NCBI GenBank assembly: GCA_015067825.1
Contig: SVLQ01000005.1
Location: 115,233-179,232 of the forward strand
Direction of reading: 5' to 3'
Origin: Oscillospiraceae bacterium
Lineage (GTDB): Bacteria; Bacillota; Clostridia; Oscillospirales; QAMX01
DNA length: 64,000 nt
The notes under the pieces were generated by a model. The model made no database searches, was not told the DNA's origin, and was given only the letters and a program-made list of their open reading frames with translations. Position numbers and translations under genes: made by a program. Within the stretch, counting starts at the first letter, position 1. Every line of letters starts with the position of its first letter. This document shows, piece by piece, positions 41,068 to 50,174 of this stretch.

Positions 41068-41955
41068 ATGAATGACTTTGTGCTGAGCTGCTGCTCGACC
41101 GTCGACCTTTCAAAAGAGCATCTCGACAGCCGCCGGATTCCCTACGTCTGTTTCCACTATTCGCTGGACGACGTCTCCTATGCCGACGACCTCGGCGTTT
41201 CGATGTCGTTTGATACGTTCTATAAAAAACTGGCAGCCGGTGCCGAACCGAAAACCTCGCAGGTCAACCTCTCCGAATACATGACCTACTTCACGCAGTT
41301 TCTCGAGCAGGGCAAAGACATCCTGCATGTCACGCTTTCGTCGGGCATCTCGGGCAGCTATAACTCCGCGATGAGCGCGGCGCGCGTCGCCCGCGAACAG
41401 TACCCGGAGCGCAAGATCTACGTGGTCGACTCGCTCGGCGCGTCCTCCGGCTACGGCCTGCTGATGGATAAGCTTGCCGACCTGCGCGATGCCGGCATGG
41501 GCATCGACGAGCTCCACGATTGGGCTGAGGCCAATAAGCTGAAGATGCACCACTGGTTTTTCTCGACCGACCTTTCGTTCTACGTCAAGGGCGGTCGCAT
41601 CTCCAAGGCGGCCGGTATGTTTGGTAGCCTGCTGAATATTTGTCCGCTGCTGAACATGGATAACCTCGGCCATCTGATCCCGCGCAGCAAGATCCGCGGC
41701 AAGAAAAAGGTGATCGGCGAGATCGTCGAACGCATGGTCGAATGCGCCGACGGCGGCCTTGCGTACGCCGATAAATGCTACATCTCCCACTCCGACTGCT
41801 ACGACGATGCGAAAGCCGTCGCCGACCTGGTCGAAGCGAAATTCCCGCATCTCGTCGGCAACGTGCTGATCAACTACGTCGGCACGACGATCGGCAGCCA
41901 CACCGGCCCGGGCACGGTCGCCCTCTTCTTCTGGGGCAAGGAACGTACGGAATAA
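41068..41955 (+). CDS. DegV family fatty-acid-binding protein
   Basis: The 295-residue protein matches DegV (FakB-like), which binds a fatty acid and presents it to the FakA kinase for phospholipid synthesis in Firmicutes. It has SCCSTVDLSKEHL at the start, KTSQVNLSEYMTYF, the lipid-contacting LSSGISGSYNSAMSAA and VVDSLGASSGYGLL, and the C-terminal GTTIGSHTGPGTVALFF. The ATG lies behind GGAGGAACC. FakA is not in the window. Confidence 0.92.
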   Translation: MNDFVLSCCSTVDLSKEHLDSRRIPYVCFHYSLDDVSYADDLGVSMSFDTFYKKLAAGAEPKTSQVNLSEYMTYFTQFLEQGKDILHVTLSSGISGSYNSAMSAARVAREQYPERKIYVVDSLGASSGYGLLMDKLADLRDAGMGIDELHDWAEANKLKMHHWFFSTDLSFYVKGGRISKAAGMFGSLLNICPLLNMDNLGHLIPRSKIRGKKKVIGEIVERMVECADGGLAYADKCYISHSDCYDDAKAVADLVEAKFPHLVGNVLINYVGTTIGSHTGPGTVALFFWGKERTE

Positions 41956-41968
41956 ACGAAGCATTCAA

Positions 41969-42008
41969 AAAAAAGCACCTGAAACCGTCACCGGTTTCAG
42001 GTGCTTTC
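41969..42008. terminator. bidirectional terminator
   Basis: The hairpin AGCACCTGAAACC / GGTTTCAGGTGCT with an A-run on its left side lies between the convergent DegV and peptidase genes. The minus-strand T-run makes it a good terminator for the peptidase gene. Confidence 0.8.
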
Positions 42009-42023
42009 GTCGTTTGTAACGTT

Positions 42024-43439
42024 TTAGAATCCTGCGAGGTTGGCGAGTGCGCGGATAAAGATCTCGATGGCGAGGTTGAATTCGCCGATGCGGATCGCCT
42101 CGTCGCGTTCGTGGGCGTTGCCGCGGCCTTTGCCTAAGATATCGTCGTTTTCCGACATGACCGCGCCGAATGCGACGGTGTTGGGGAAGGCGCGGGCATA
42201 GGTGCCGCCGCCCATCGTATAGGGCTTGGCTTCCTTGCCGGTAAATTCGGTGACGGCTTTGCTCAAAGCGAGGATCTCGGCCTTATCCGGCGAGAAAACG
42301 TAGCCCCTGGAGTCGGAGACGAGCTGAACATCGTAGCCGGCCTTCTGCACGACGGCTTCGGCCTTGGCAAACAGCTCGGCAAAATCCTTCGAAGAGGGAT
42401 AGCGGATGTTGCTGTCGAAGTGCAGGTGGCCGTCGGCGGTGGCGGCAAGGCCGCAGATACAGGTCAGCTTGCCGGTGATCTCGTCGCTGGACGCCATATC
42501 AAGCCCGGTACCGTAGTTGTCGGCAAACGCGGCGGTCAGGAAGGTGAGTGCTCGTTTGGCGTTGGAATCGTCGTCGAGGATGGCGGAGTCGAGGATGAAC
42601 TGCGCGAGCTTCAAAATCGCGTTGACCGATCCGTGGGGCTCTGCGGCGTGGGCGCTCTTGCCGAGGGCGGTGAGCACGGGCTCGCCGTTAGAATTGGCGG
42701 AGAGCGAAATGCCTTCCGGCAGCGCAAGTGCCATCAGCGCGGCGCATTTTTCGGGGAGGAAGGCAGCTTCGGCGCGGTCGGCGACCGAGTTTGTGACGAT
42801 GCCGCCGCAAAGCGAAACGAGACCGCCGTCGGCAACGCCGAGGTCGAAGGCCAGACGCGCAATGCCTTTTTCGCCGATGCAGACCGGGAAGCCGCTGTCG
42901 GGCGAGAAGGAGAAACGCGGCGGTTGGTGGCTTTCGAGGTAGTGGGGCAGATCGTCCATGCCGCGCTCTTCGTCACAGCCGAGGATTAGGCGCACCGAGA
43001 AGGGCAGGCGGATGTTGTTTTCTTTGAAAAAGCGCATTGCCGTCAGCGCCATGATCGCCGGGCCCTTGTCATCGCGCACACCGCGGCCGACAAAAATGCC
43101 TTTTTCCTCGTCGATCGTCAGCTCAAAGCGCGGATATTCCCAACCTTCCACGGCGGGAACGACGTCGATGTGGGCGATGATGCCGATCTCGTCGTCGGGA
43201 TTTTCGCCGGGCATTAGGATGCTGCCGCAGTAGTAGTCGTGGTTTTCGCATTCGAAACCGTACCGCTTGCCGATCTCGAGTATTTTATCGAGGGCGGCGG
43301 CTGTGGCATCGCCGAAAATGTGCGGCGCGGTGCCGTCGACGGAAACGCTGGGGATCGCAATGATCTCTGCGAGCGTTTCGCGGATCGCAGTTTGGGTCTC
43401 TTGGGCATACACAAAATTCTGAATGTCTGAACGGGTCAA
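42024..43439 (-). CDS. M20 family dipeptidase, PepV-like
   Basis: The protein has about 471 residues and is a two-zinc aminopeptidase of the M20 family. Metal ligands lie in GIIAHIDVVPA, GRGVRDDKGP and LGCDEERGMDD. The dimerisation lid is inserted between two catalytic halves, and GGGTYARAFPNTVAFG completes the site. PepV enzymes cleave dipeptides in the cytosol. The most plausible start is TTG at 43439, eight bases after a GGAGG site. The open frame continues upstream but without such a site and across the SDR gene. Confidence 0.9.
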   Translation of the reverse strand: MTRSDIQNFVYAQETQTAIRETLAEIIAIPSVSVDGTAPHIFGDATAAALDKILEIGKRYGFECENHDYYCGSILMPGENPDDEIGIIAHIDVVPAVEGWEYPRFELTIDEEKGIFVGRGVRDDKGPAIMALTAMRFFKENNIRLPFSVRLILGCDEERGMDDLPHYLESHQPPRFSFSPDSGFPVCIGEKGIARLAFDLGVADGGLVSLCGGIVTNSVADRAEAAFLPEKCAALMALALPEGISLSANSNGEPVLTALGKSAHAAEPHGSVNAILKLAQFILDSAILDDDSNAKRALTFLTAAFADNYGTGLDMASSDEITGKLTCICGLAATADGHLHFDSNIRYPSSKDFAELFAKAEAVVQKAGYDVQLVSDSRGYVFSPDKAEILALSKAVTEFTGKEAKPYTMGGGTYARAFPNTVAFGAVMSENDDILGKGRGNAHERDEAIRIGEFNLAIEIFIRALANLAGF

Positions 43440-43482
43440 AATGATCGCCTCCGAAATAATATGTTGTAGCATGGCGTACGGA

Positions 43483-44289
43483 TCAGCCGTACATCCGATG
43501 AATGATCGCGTTGGTCCATCGCTCCGGCAGACATCGCCGCAGCAGATCAAAGCATTTGTAGGAGAGCCCGACGGTCGCGCGCGGCTTGGGATGCCGTGCA
43601 CGGAGCACCCGATAAACCACTTTTGCCACCTTCTGCGGCGGATGCCCGGCCTGTTCGTCGCGCTCCATCCTTGTAACGCTCTTTTGCATCCTCGCGGCGT
43701 AAGGGGAGTGGTCAGCGGTCTCAGTGGTACGGCCGGCGGTAAAACCGGTTTTGGTATCGCCGGGTTCAACCACGGAAACTTCGATCCCGAATTGCCGCAC
43801 CTCACCGGCAAGAGCCGAGGCGAACGCGCACAGCGCCGCTTTGGCCGCCGAGTAAGCCGCCTGATAGGGGATCGGCAGACCGGCAGCAACCGAACCGATG
43901 AAAACGATCCGCCCGCCGCCCTGCTTTCGCATCAACGGCAGTACCGCCTTCGTTACGGCGACATGGCCGAGAAAACAGCAGTTGAGTTGTTCGCGGATCT
44001 TTTCCAGAGAAGTTTCCTCGATCGCACCGCAAATGCCTGAACCTGCGTTGTTGATAAGACAGTCGATCTGCCCTTCGCGGGCGATGATCTCAGCCACGGC
44101 CGCTTCGATCGAGGCTTGGTCGGACAGCGTCAGCGGAAGCATCGTGACCGGGGTGCTGGGGATGGTGACAGGGTTGCGGGACGTGCCGTAAACACGCATG
44201 CCCTCTGCCGCCAGCGTATCGGCAATTGCCTTGCCGATGCCCGAAGACGCACCTGTGACGAGGCAAACGCTGCCTTCTTTTATCCGCAT
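43483..44289 (-). CDS. short-chain dehydrogenase/reductase (SDR)
   Basis: The 268-residue classical SDR has the dinucleotide motif TGASSGIG (12-19), NNAGSGI, catalytic Ser133 and the Y146-xxx-K150 pair in YQAAYSAAK. It reduces or oxidises an unknown carbonyl/alcohol with NAD(P). The start at 44289 lies behind GGGAGGGG. It is downstream of the tpiA fragment and a terminator. The C-terminal extension (KVVYRVLRARHPKPR) is typical of the sub-family acting on lipids or steroids, but no substrate can be given. Confidence 0.9.
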   Translation of the reverse strand: MRIKEGSVCLVTGASSGIGKAIADTLAAEGMRVYGTSRNPVTIPSTPVTMLPLTLSDQASIEAAVAEIIAREGQIDCLINNAGSGICGAIEETSLEKIREQLNCCFLGHVAVTKAVLPLMRKQGGGRIVFIGSVAAGLPIPYQAAYSAAKAALCAFASALAGEVRQFGIEVSVVEPGDTKTGFTAGRTTETADHSPYAARMQKSVTRMERDEQAGHPPQKVAKVVYRVLRARHPKPRATVGLSYKCFDLLRRCLPERWTNAIIHRMYG

Positions 44290-44395
44290 GAAACCCCTCC
44301 CGCAAAAGTCATTGCGTGACCATACCTTATATATGATACACTTTTTTATAGAAAAAAGCAACCGACCATAGCGTGCTCCCGAAAGAAAAACGCAA

Positions 44396-44424
44396 AAAAA
44401 GAAGAGCCGGAAGGCTCTTCTTTT
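44396..44424 (-). terminator. terminator (likely ancestral tpiA terminator)
   Basis: The hairpin AAGAGCC TTCCGG CTCTT, followed by a long T-run on the minus strand, sits directly downstream of the tpiA fragment. Confidence 0.8.
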
Positions 44425-44431
44425 TGGTTGG

Positions 44432-44496
44432 CAGAAGTTTAGTTCTGGTTCGCCGCGTCGACGATCGCCTTGAAGGCAGCGGACTTGAGCGAAGCG
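44432..44496 (-). repeat. orphan copy of the tpiA 3' end (direct repeat, left)
   Basis: It reads KAIVDAANQN-stop on the minus strand, followed by the terminator at 44396. It is identical to 46005-46069 except one base (A for G). Confidence 0.9.
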
Positions 44497-44583
44497 ACTG
44501 ACAGAAGATACGTTTTGCAGCACGACCGGGATTCCTTGGCAAACCATACGCTCTTCAAGACGGGTCGGTAAGAAGACTTCATC

Positions 44584-45735
44584 TTATTTTGCTTCCGCCA
44601 TTTCTTTTGCTTTTGCAAGGAACTTTGCATAACGTTCGTCTTCACGAACATTATCAAACCACGGCCATTTTGTCATTGCATTGAAGATATCATCCGGTAT
44701 TTGCCAAAACAACCACAAGTACGGTGTCCAAACAGTAGTACCATCTTCGAAGAATATGCTAACGACGCAATTTTTGTCTGCTTTGGATATCTTTGCATTT
44801 TCAAACAGTACCGGGGCGCCTGCGTCCATTTTCTTTCCTTCGGGAATTTTTAACCAAGCATCATACAAAGTGAAAGCTTTTTCAAGGTACACAAAGCCCT
44901 CGTTAACTTCGCCTGCGCCGATCATTGATCCTGCGGTCTTTAAGCACAAATCAGCATAGCAACCGCTCCATGCTTCGGGTATATCTCCGTCCTCTGAAAT
45001 ACATTCAAGTATTCTCATCCTATATTTCATAAGTGCAGCGGTTTTTTGAGGATTCTCAAAGAGCATGCAGTTGTCTTTTTCATAATACCGCATATACTCT
45101 CTTCCTAAAAAGTGCATCAAATTCAAGAGAGTATTCGCTGTGTTTTGCTTTTGATATTCTGCGTGTTTTTCCCTTTTCCAAAATCGTTCTTCGATACGTT
45201 CGTTTTGACAAGACGAATAAAATTGTTCGCTTTTATATTGCCAGTTTTCCCATTCATCGTCGGGACATACGATGCTCATACATTCCAGTGCATTTTGACG
45301 GGTATATTCCCAAGTGCAATCTGAAATAATCTTTTCACATACCTCTTTGAGCAACGGATAATCGCTTTGCCAACATTCTTTATTGCGCAAAATTGCCATA
45401 GCCAAACACTCGCAGATTGCAAAATCAGAGGGATACTTTTGATAGTATTCTTTTGCCAAAGCTAACTGTTCTGTCGGAAGTGCATGGTTAAGTTTTGCCA
45501 TAAATAATTCAACATCTGCTTGGTGGCTAGCCTCATCGTTGCCGATGAGTTCGTCAACCGTGATCTTAAAATAGTTTGCGATGCGAGGCAAAAGAGTAAT
45601 GTCCGGATACCCTCCACGCTCCCAATTGGAAACCGCTTGCGGTGAAACCATTAGCGCATTGGCTAACTCTTCTTGCGTTAGTTTCAGTTTTCTTCTTTCA
45701 CGGAGAATCACTTCCGCAATTTTTAATTCAGCCAT
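44584..45735 (-). CDS. XRE-type HTH regulator with long C-terminal helical domain
   Basis: The 383-residue protein has an N-terminal Cro/C1 helix-turn-helix (LTQEELANALMVSPQAVSNWERG). This is followed by a helical region with tetratricopeptide-like character. Many Trp, Tyr and Cys residues are scattered, and the end is DDIFNAMTKWPWFDNVREDERY. Such proteins act as cytosolic regulators controlled by peptides or partner proteins, and here the signal is unknown. The gene is AT-rich against its neighbours and is the only cargo between the tpiA 3'-end repeats. The start at 45735 lies behind TCGGAGGATTTT. Confidence 0.82.
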   Translation of the reverse strand: MAELKIAEVILRERRKLKLTQEELANALMVSPQAVSNWERGGYPDITLLPRIANYFKITVDELIGNDEASHQADVELFMAKLNHALPTEQLALAKEYYQKYPSDFAICECLAMAILRNKECWQSDYPLLKEVCEKIISDCTWEYTRQNALECMSIVCPDDEWENWQYKSEQFYSSCQNERIEERFWKREKHAEYQKQNTANTLLNLMHFLGREYMRYYEKDNCMLFENPQKTAALMKYRMRILECISEDGDIPEAWSGCYADLCLKTAGSMIGAGEVNEGFVYLEKAFTLYDAWLKIPEGKKMDAGAPVLFENAKISKADKNCVVSIFFEDGTTVWTPYLWLFWQIPDDIFNAMTKWPWFDNVREDERYAKFLAKAKEMAEAK

Positions 45736-45780
45736 AAAATCCTCCGAAATGATGATGAGAGGTGCGCACCTTCTGATAAT

Positions 45781-45809
45781 ATGATAGTATGATTTGCGCC
45801 GGAAGTCAA
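45781..45809 (-). promoter_or_regulatory. promoter of the inserted HTH gene
   Basis: TTGACT (minus strand, 45804-45809), a 17-bp spacer and TATCAT (45781-45786), 45 bases upstream of the ATG. Confidence 0.75.
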
Positions 45810-45937
45810 CAACTGTGCTATTGAGTTTTCTCAAACGACGTTTGAATAATACAATTAATGCTTGTTTTTGCGTTTTCCGGATACTTGCGCTAAGCAAAGC
45901 GCGTGGACGATCCTTCGCACGACTCCCAACGACAAAA

Positions 45938-45972
45938 AAACACCACCAAAGAGTTCTTTGGTGGTGTTTATG
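45938..45972 (-). terminator. terminator downstream of the present tpiA
   Basis: Hairpin AACACCACCAAAG / CTTTGGTGGTGTT followed by a T-run on the minus strand. It differs from the terminator behind the orphan copy. Confidence 0.8.
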
Positions 45973-46011
45973 TTTTTTTCGCTAAGAATGCAGAACGATA
46001 TAATCAGAAGT

Positions 46012-46785
46012 TTAGTTCTGGTTCGCCGCGTCGACGATCGCCTTGAAGGCAGCGGGCTTGAGCGAAGCGCCGCCGATGAGGCCGCCGTCGATGTTGAGCT
46101 GCGCGAGCAGGCCGGCAGCGTTTTCAGCGTTCATCGAGCCGCCGTACTGGATGGTGATCGAGCGGGCAGCGCGGGCGCCGAAGAGCGAACGGACGGTGTC
46201 GCGGATGAGGGTGCAGACTTCGCTGGCCTGTTCAACGGTCGCGGTCTTGCCGGTGCCGATGGCCCAGATGGGTTCGTAGGCGATGACGACCTTGCGGATC
46301 TGGTCGGCCTGAACGTTCTGGAGCGCCATCTTGACCTGGTACTGGATGCGTTCGGCGGTGACGCCGGATTCGCGTTCGGCCAGCGATTCGCCGACGCAAA
46401 CGATCGGGCGCAGACCGGTATCGAGGGCCTTCAGGACCTTCTTGTTGACGGTTTCGTCGGTTTCGGCGAAGTACTGTCTGCGTTCGCTGTGGCCGATGAT
46501 GACGTACTTAACGCCCATTTCGGCGAGCATTTCGGCCGAAATTTCGCCGGTGTAGGCGCCGGACGCTTCGTAGTGCATGTTCTGGGCACCGACAGCGATC
46601 TTGGTCGCGCGGGTCGCCTTCAGAGCGGCCGGCAGATCGACGAACGGAACGCAGAGAACGGTGGTGCACCATTTGGCTTTGGCAATCATCGGACGAAGTT
46701 CGTCGACGAGAGCACGGGCTTCCTTCGGGGTTTTGTGCATCTTCCAGTTGCCCGCGATGATCGTTTTGCGGTATCTTCTGTTCAT
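46012..46785 (-). CDS. tpiA: triosephosphate isomerase
   Basis: The 257-residue glycolytic enzyme interconverts DHAP and glyceraldehyde 3-phosphate. The catalytic Lys15 (GNWKMHK), His99 (IIGHSERR) and Glu171 (AYEPIWAIGTG) are all present, and the phosphate loop is IQYGGSMNAENA. It follows pgk on the same strand, the usual Firmicutes glycolytic order. Its last 19 codons lie within the 65-bp repeat that also occurs at 44432. Confidence 0.97.
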   Translation of the reverse strand: MNRRYRKTIIAGNWKMHKTPKEARALVDELRPMIAKAKWCTTVLCVPFVDLPAALKATRATKIAVGAQNMHYEASGAYTGEISAEMLAEMGVKYVIIGHSERRQYFAETDETVNKKVLKALDTGLRPIVCVGESLAERESGVTAERIQYQVKMALQNVQADQIRKVVIAYEPIWAIGTGKTATVEQASEVCTLIRDTVRSLFGARAARSITIQYGGSMNAENAAGLLAQLNIDGGLIGGASLKPAAFKAIVDAANQN

Positions 46786-46837
46786 GGGGATATCCTCCTA
46801 GTTGATGAATGATCATTCAAAGTAAGTATCAAAGCTC

Positions 46838-46867
46838 TGCCGCCTGAAGATTTCCTCAGGCGGCAGA
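46838..46867. other. hairpin between pgk and tpiA
   Basis: CTGCCGCCTGA / TCAGGCGGCAG forms a strong stem-loop without a good T-run. It is probably an mRNA processing or stability element rather than a full terminator. Confidence 0.5.
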
Positions 46868-46891
46868 AGCCAAAAGCTGCTTGGGGAAATC

Positions 46892-48082
46892 TTATTTATC
46901 GAGCAGGCAGGCAATACCCGGCAGTTCAAGGCCTTCGAGGAACTCGAGGCTGGCGCCGCCGCCGGTGGAGATGTGGGTCATCTTATCGGCATAACCGAGC
47001 TGGACAACAGCCGCCGCGGAGTCGCCGCCGCCGACGATGCTGATGGCCTTGCTTTCGGCGATCGCGGAAGCGACCGATTTGGTGCCGACAGCAAATTTTT
47101 CCATTTCGAAAACGCCCATCGGGCCGTTCCAAACGACCGTGCCGGCGTCCTTCAGAACTTCGGAGAACTGAGCAATCGTCTTTTCGCCGATGTCGAGGCC
47201 CATCCAGCCGTCCGGGATTTCCTTGGTCGGGACGAGCTGCGTGTTGGCTTCGGCGTCGAATTTGTCCGCGGCGACGGTGTCGATCGGGAGCAGGAAGTTC
47301 ACGCCTTTTTCTTCGGCCTTCTTGAGCATTTCGGCCGCGTATTCGATCTTGTCTTCTTCGCAGAGCGAGGTACCGATGCTACCGCCGGCAGCCTTGATGA
47401 AGGTGTAGGCCATGCCGCCGCCGATGATCAGGGTGTCGACCTTTTCGAGGAGGTTGTTGATGACGCCGATCTTATCGGAGACCTTCGCGCCGCCGAGGAT
47501 GGCGACGAACGGACGAACCGGAGTGGTGAGGGCATCGCCCATAACGCCGATTTCTTTCTTGATCAGGTAGCCGCAGACGGCCGGCAGATAGTCGGCAACA
47601 CCGGCGGTGGAAGCGTGGGCGCGGTGAGCCGTGCCGAACGCGTCGTTGACGTAAATTTCAGCGAGATCCGCCAGAGCTTTGGCGAATTCGGGGACGTTCT
47701 TTTCTTCTTCGGCGTGGTAACGCACGTTTTCAAGCAGCAGAACTTCGCCTTCCTTGAGGGCAGCGGCTTTGGCCTTCGCATCTTCACCGACGACGTCATT
47801 GGCCATGACGACGTTGATGCCGAGGAGTTCGGAGAGGCGGGCGGCGACCGGCGCGAGCGAGTACTTCGGATTGACCTGGCCCTTCGGACGACCGAGGTGC
47901 GAGCAGAGGATCACCTTGGCGTTGTGGTCAAGCAGGTAACGAATGGTGGGCAGCGATTCGCGGATACGCTTGTCATTCGTGATATTTTTGTCAGCGTCCT
48001 GCGGAACGTTGAAGTCGCAGCGGACAAGAACTTTTTTGCCGGCGACGTCGATGTCTTCGACACTTTTTTTGTTGTAGAGCAT
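46892..48082 (-). CDS. pgk: phosphoglycerate kinase
   Basis: The 396-residue enzyme makes ATP from 1,3-bisphosphoglycerate in glycolysis. Landmarks are [27 protein letters not shown] at the N-terminus, [34 protein letters not shown] and the C-terminal GGGDSAAAV and [13 protein letters not shown] nucleotide loops. It has its own promoter upstream and leads into tpiA. The ATG at 48082 lies behind GAAAGGAGAACC. Confidence 0.97.
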   Translation of the reverse strand: MLYNKKSVEDIDVAGKKVLVRCDFNVPQDADKNITNDKRIRESLPTIRYLLDHNAKVILCSHLGRPKGQVNPKYSLAPVAARLSELLGINVVMANDVVGEDAKAKAAALKEGEVLLLENVRYHAEEEKNVPEFAKALADLAEIYVNDAFGTAHRAHASTAGVADYLPAVCGYLIKKEIGVMGDALTTPVRPFVAILGGAKVSDKIGVINNLLEKVDTLIIGGGMAYTFIKAAGGSIGTSLCEEDKIEYAAEMLKKAEEKGVNFLLPIDTVAADKFDAEANTQLVPTKEIPDGWMGLDIGEKTIAQFSEVLKDAGTVVWNGPMGVFEMEKFAVGTKSVASAIAESKAISIVGGGDSAAAVVQLGYADKMTHISTGGGASLEFLEGLELPGIACLLDK

Positions 48083-48122
48083 AATGGTTCTCCTTTCAAG
48101 TACTACCGATATTTACCTCTGT

Positions 48123-48151
48123 ATTATATACCATTTTTGCTGAAAAATCAA
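48123..48151 (-). promoter_or_regulatory. sigma-A promoter of pgk-tpiA
   Basis: TTGATT (minus strand, 48146-48151), a 17-bp spacer and TATAAT (48123-48128). Confidence 0.75.
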
Positions 48152-48403
48152 ACTTTTATTTGAGAATCTTTCTGCCAAAATCGACTTTTTCCCTTTGTGA
48201 CAGAATATGGTCGAATTTCGTCGCAAAAATTGGTTATTTTGTTGTTGATTTTTTGCGTGATTGGTTTGTAGAAGAACCAAAAAACGTCCATTCCGTTTTT
48301 TCGCGGGCAAAACTTTGTTTGTTTTTTGCCATTTCCGCCAAAACCGGTCTCTTGCACAACAAAATATCTGCCGCGAAATCCGGCTTTTCCGGCCGTCGGT
48401 TCG

Positions 48404-48432
48404 TTGAAACCTTATGCCGGTTATGGTATAAT
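48404..48432 (+). promoter_or_regulatory. sigma-A promoter of trmL
   Basis: TTGAAA (48404-48409), a 17-bp spacer and TATAAT (48427-48432), about 82 bases before the ATG. Confidence 0.8.
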
Positions 48433-48514
48433 TAACGCAAATAGAACCGATCGAACTGTTTTCCGCCTGTTGAAACTATGGGCGAGATCCTAAAAAGATA
48501 AAGAAGGAATTACC

Positions 48515-48976
48515 ATGCTGAATATCGTCCTCGTAGAGCCGGAGATCCCACAAAATACCGGTAACATTGCCCGTACCTGTGCCGTCACGGGCAGCCGCCT
48601 GCACCTTGTCGAGCCGCTCGGCTTCAAAATCGACGACGCCAAGCTCAAGCGCGCCGGCCTCGACTACTGGCATCTGCTCGATATCCGCTATTATCCGTCG
48701 TTTGAAGCGTATCTGGAGGCCAACAAGGGCGCGGTTATGCGCCTTGCCACCACGAAAGGGCAGCACGCCCACACCGACGTCGACTACCCCGACGATTGCC
48801 ACATCCTCTTTGGCAAAGAGACCGCCGGACTCCCGCGCGATTTTATCGCCGCCCACCCCGAAGATACGATCCGCATCCCGCAGATCCCCAACGCCCGCAG
48901 CTTAAATCTCTCCAACTCCGTGGCGATCGTCTGCTACGAAGCGCTGCGGCAGATGGGCTTCCCGGGAATGCAGTGA
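48515..48976 (+). CDS. trmL: tRNA (cytidine/uridine-34 2'-O)-methyltransferase
   Basis: The 153-residue SPOUT-fold enzyme methylates the wobble ribose of certain leucine tRNAs. The family signature is EPEIPQNTGNIARTCAVTG at the N-terminus, then LFGKETAGLP and the knot segment IPQIPNARSLNLSNSVAIVCYEAL. Length is normal. The ATG at 48515 lies behind AAGAAGGAATTACC. The RlmL-like gene starts 16 bases downstream, so the two form an operon for RNA methylation. Confidence 0.95.
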   Translation: MLNIVLVEPEIPQNTGNIARTCAVTGSRLHLVEPLGFKIDDAKLKRAGLDYWHLLDIRYYPSFEAYLEANKGAVMRLATTKGQHAHTDVDYPDDCHILFGKETAGLPRDFIAAHPEDTIRIPQIPNARSLNLSNSVAIVCYEALRQMGFPGMQ

Positions 48977-48992
48977 GAAAAGGAGCAGGATT

Positions 48993-50096
48993 ATGAGTTT
49001 TCGTCTTTGCGCCCCGGTGCTTTTGGGGCTGGAAGGGATCTGTGCGGATGAACTGCGCAGACTGGACTTTGCCGACGTCGCCGCCGAAAACGGACGCGTC
49101 CTGTTTTCGGGCGATCTGACCGAGGCGCTGCGGGCCAATCTCTGGCTGCGCACGGCCGAACGTGTGCAGATTTTGCTCGGTGAGTTTCCCGCTGCGACCT
49201 TTGATCAGTTGTTTGAAGGTGTTAAGGCTACGCCGCTGGAAGAGATCATCGATGCCAACGGCGCGTTCCCGGTCAAGGGTCACTCCACGCGTTCGCGCCT
49301 GACGAGTATTCCCGACTGTCAGAAGATCATCAAAAAAGCTGCTGCCGTGCGTTTGGGTTCGGTGTACGGCTATCAGACGATGCCGGAGACCGGCGCGAAA
49401 TATCAGCTTTCGTTCCATATCATGAACGACCGCTGCTCGCTCTACCTCGATACGACCGGTGCGAGCCTGCACAAGCGCGGCTACCGCGCCGAAGCCAACG
49501 CCGCGCCGATCCGCGAAACGCTGGCGGCGGCCATGGTGTTCCTCAGCCGCCGCCGCGGCGACCGTCCGCTCTGCGATCCGCTTTGCGGCTCGGGCACGAT
49601 CCTGATCGAAGCGGCGCTGATGGCTTCCAACACCGCACCGGGGCTCAACCGCCCGTTTGCGATGGAGGGATTTGCCGGTGTCGATCCGTCCGTCGGCGAG
49701 CGCCTGCGCGAAGAAGCGCGCAGCCTTGTCCGCAGCTTCGACGGCGAGATCTTCGGCAGCGACCGCGACCATGCCGCCATCGGTCTCGCGCGTGCCAACG
49801 CCGAAAAAGCCGGCATGGGCAAGGTGATCCGCTTTGCCAAGGCCGAACTCAGCGAAGCCCGTTTCCCCGAGAGCGGAATCGTGATCACCAACCCGCCCTA
49901 CGGCGAACGCCTCGGCGACGTCGCCGAAGCCCGCGCCGTCTACAAAACGCTTGGGCAGCGCGTGATGAATGCACACCTCGGTGCCTACGTGATCTCGCCC
50001 GACGAACAGTTTGAAAAATTCTTCGACCGCCGTGCCGATAAAAAACGCAAGCTTTACAACGGCATGCTCAAGTGCAACGTCTATATGTACCGATAA
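48993..50096 (+). CDS. THUMP-domain RNA guanine-N2 methyltransferase, RlmL/YpsC-like
   Basis: The 367-residue protein has an N-terminal ferredoxin-like/THUMP region (residues 1-155) for RNA binding. A class I methyltransferase domain follows, with DPLCGSGTILIEAAL (SAM site), GSDRDHAAIGLARANAE and the catalytic ITNPPYGER. By family it methylates N2 of a guanine in 23S rRNA (G2445 in E. coli numbering). It lacks the second RlmK domain of the E. coli fusion protein. It is in an operon with trmL and ends before a terminator. Confidence 0.92.
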   Translation: MSFRLCAPVLLGLEGICADELRRLDFADVAAENGRVLFSGDLTEALRANLWLRTAERVQILLGEFPAATFDQLFEGVKATPLEEIIDANGAFPVKGHSTRSRLTSIPDCQKIIKKAAAVRLGSVYGYQTMPETGAKYQLSFHIMNDRCSLYLDTTGASLHKRGYRAEANAAPIRETLAAAMVFLSRRRGDRPLCDPLCGSGTILIEAALMASNTAPGLNRPFAMEGFAGVDPSVGERLREEARSLVRSFDGEIFGSDRDHAAIGLARANAEKAGMGKVIRFAKAELSEARFPESGIVITNPPYGERLGDVAEARAVYKTLGQRVMNAHLGAYVISPDEQFEKFFDRRADKKRKLYNGMLKCNVYMYR

Positions 50097-50107
50097 AACG
50101 AAATCGC

Positions 50108-50147
50108 ATCAAAAAATGGCATTACGGAAATCCGTAATGCCATTTTT
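50108..50147. terminator. bidirectional terminator
   Basis: Perfect hairpin AAAATGGCATTACGG / CCGTAATGCCATTTT with A- and T-runs on both sides. Confidence 0.85.
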
Positions 50148-50174
50148 GCTTGGTATGGGATTTTGACAAAATCG

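Larger units (their letters stand above)
44432..46069. mobile_element. small insertion flanked by copies of the tpiA 3' end
   Basis: Direct repeats of 65 bp at 44432-44496 and 46005-46069 (one mismatch) bracket 1.5 kb of AT-rich DNA carrying one HTH-regulator gene. The right copy is the real end of tpiA and the left one is an orphan fragment. This is how integration at, and restoration of, a gene 3' end looks. No recombinase gene is inside. Confidence 0.7.
48083..48514. other. AT-rich divergent intergenic region pgk / trmL
   Basis: The 432 bases hold two divergent promoters near the edges. The middle is AT-rich and without a coding frame I trust, and no clear repeat or RNA fold is seen. Confidence 0.6.

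Noticed and set aside
43440..43889. Longer N-terminus for the M20 peptidase reaching to 43889.
   Set aside because: It would overlap the SDR gene on the same strand in another frame, and the extra sequence is low-complexity. TTG at 43439 has a GGAGG site at good spacing.
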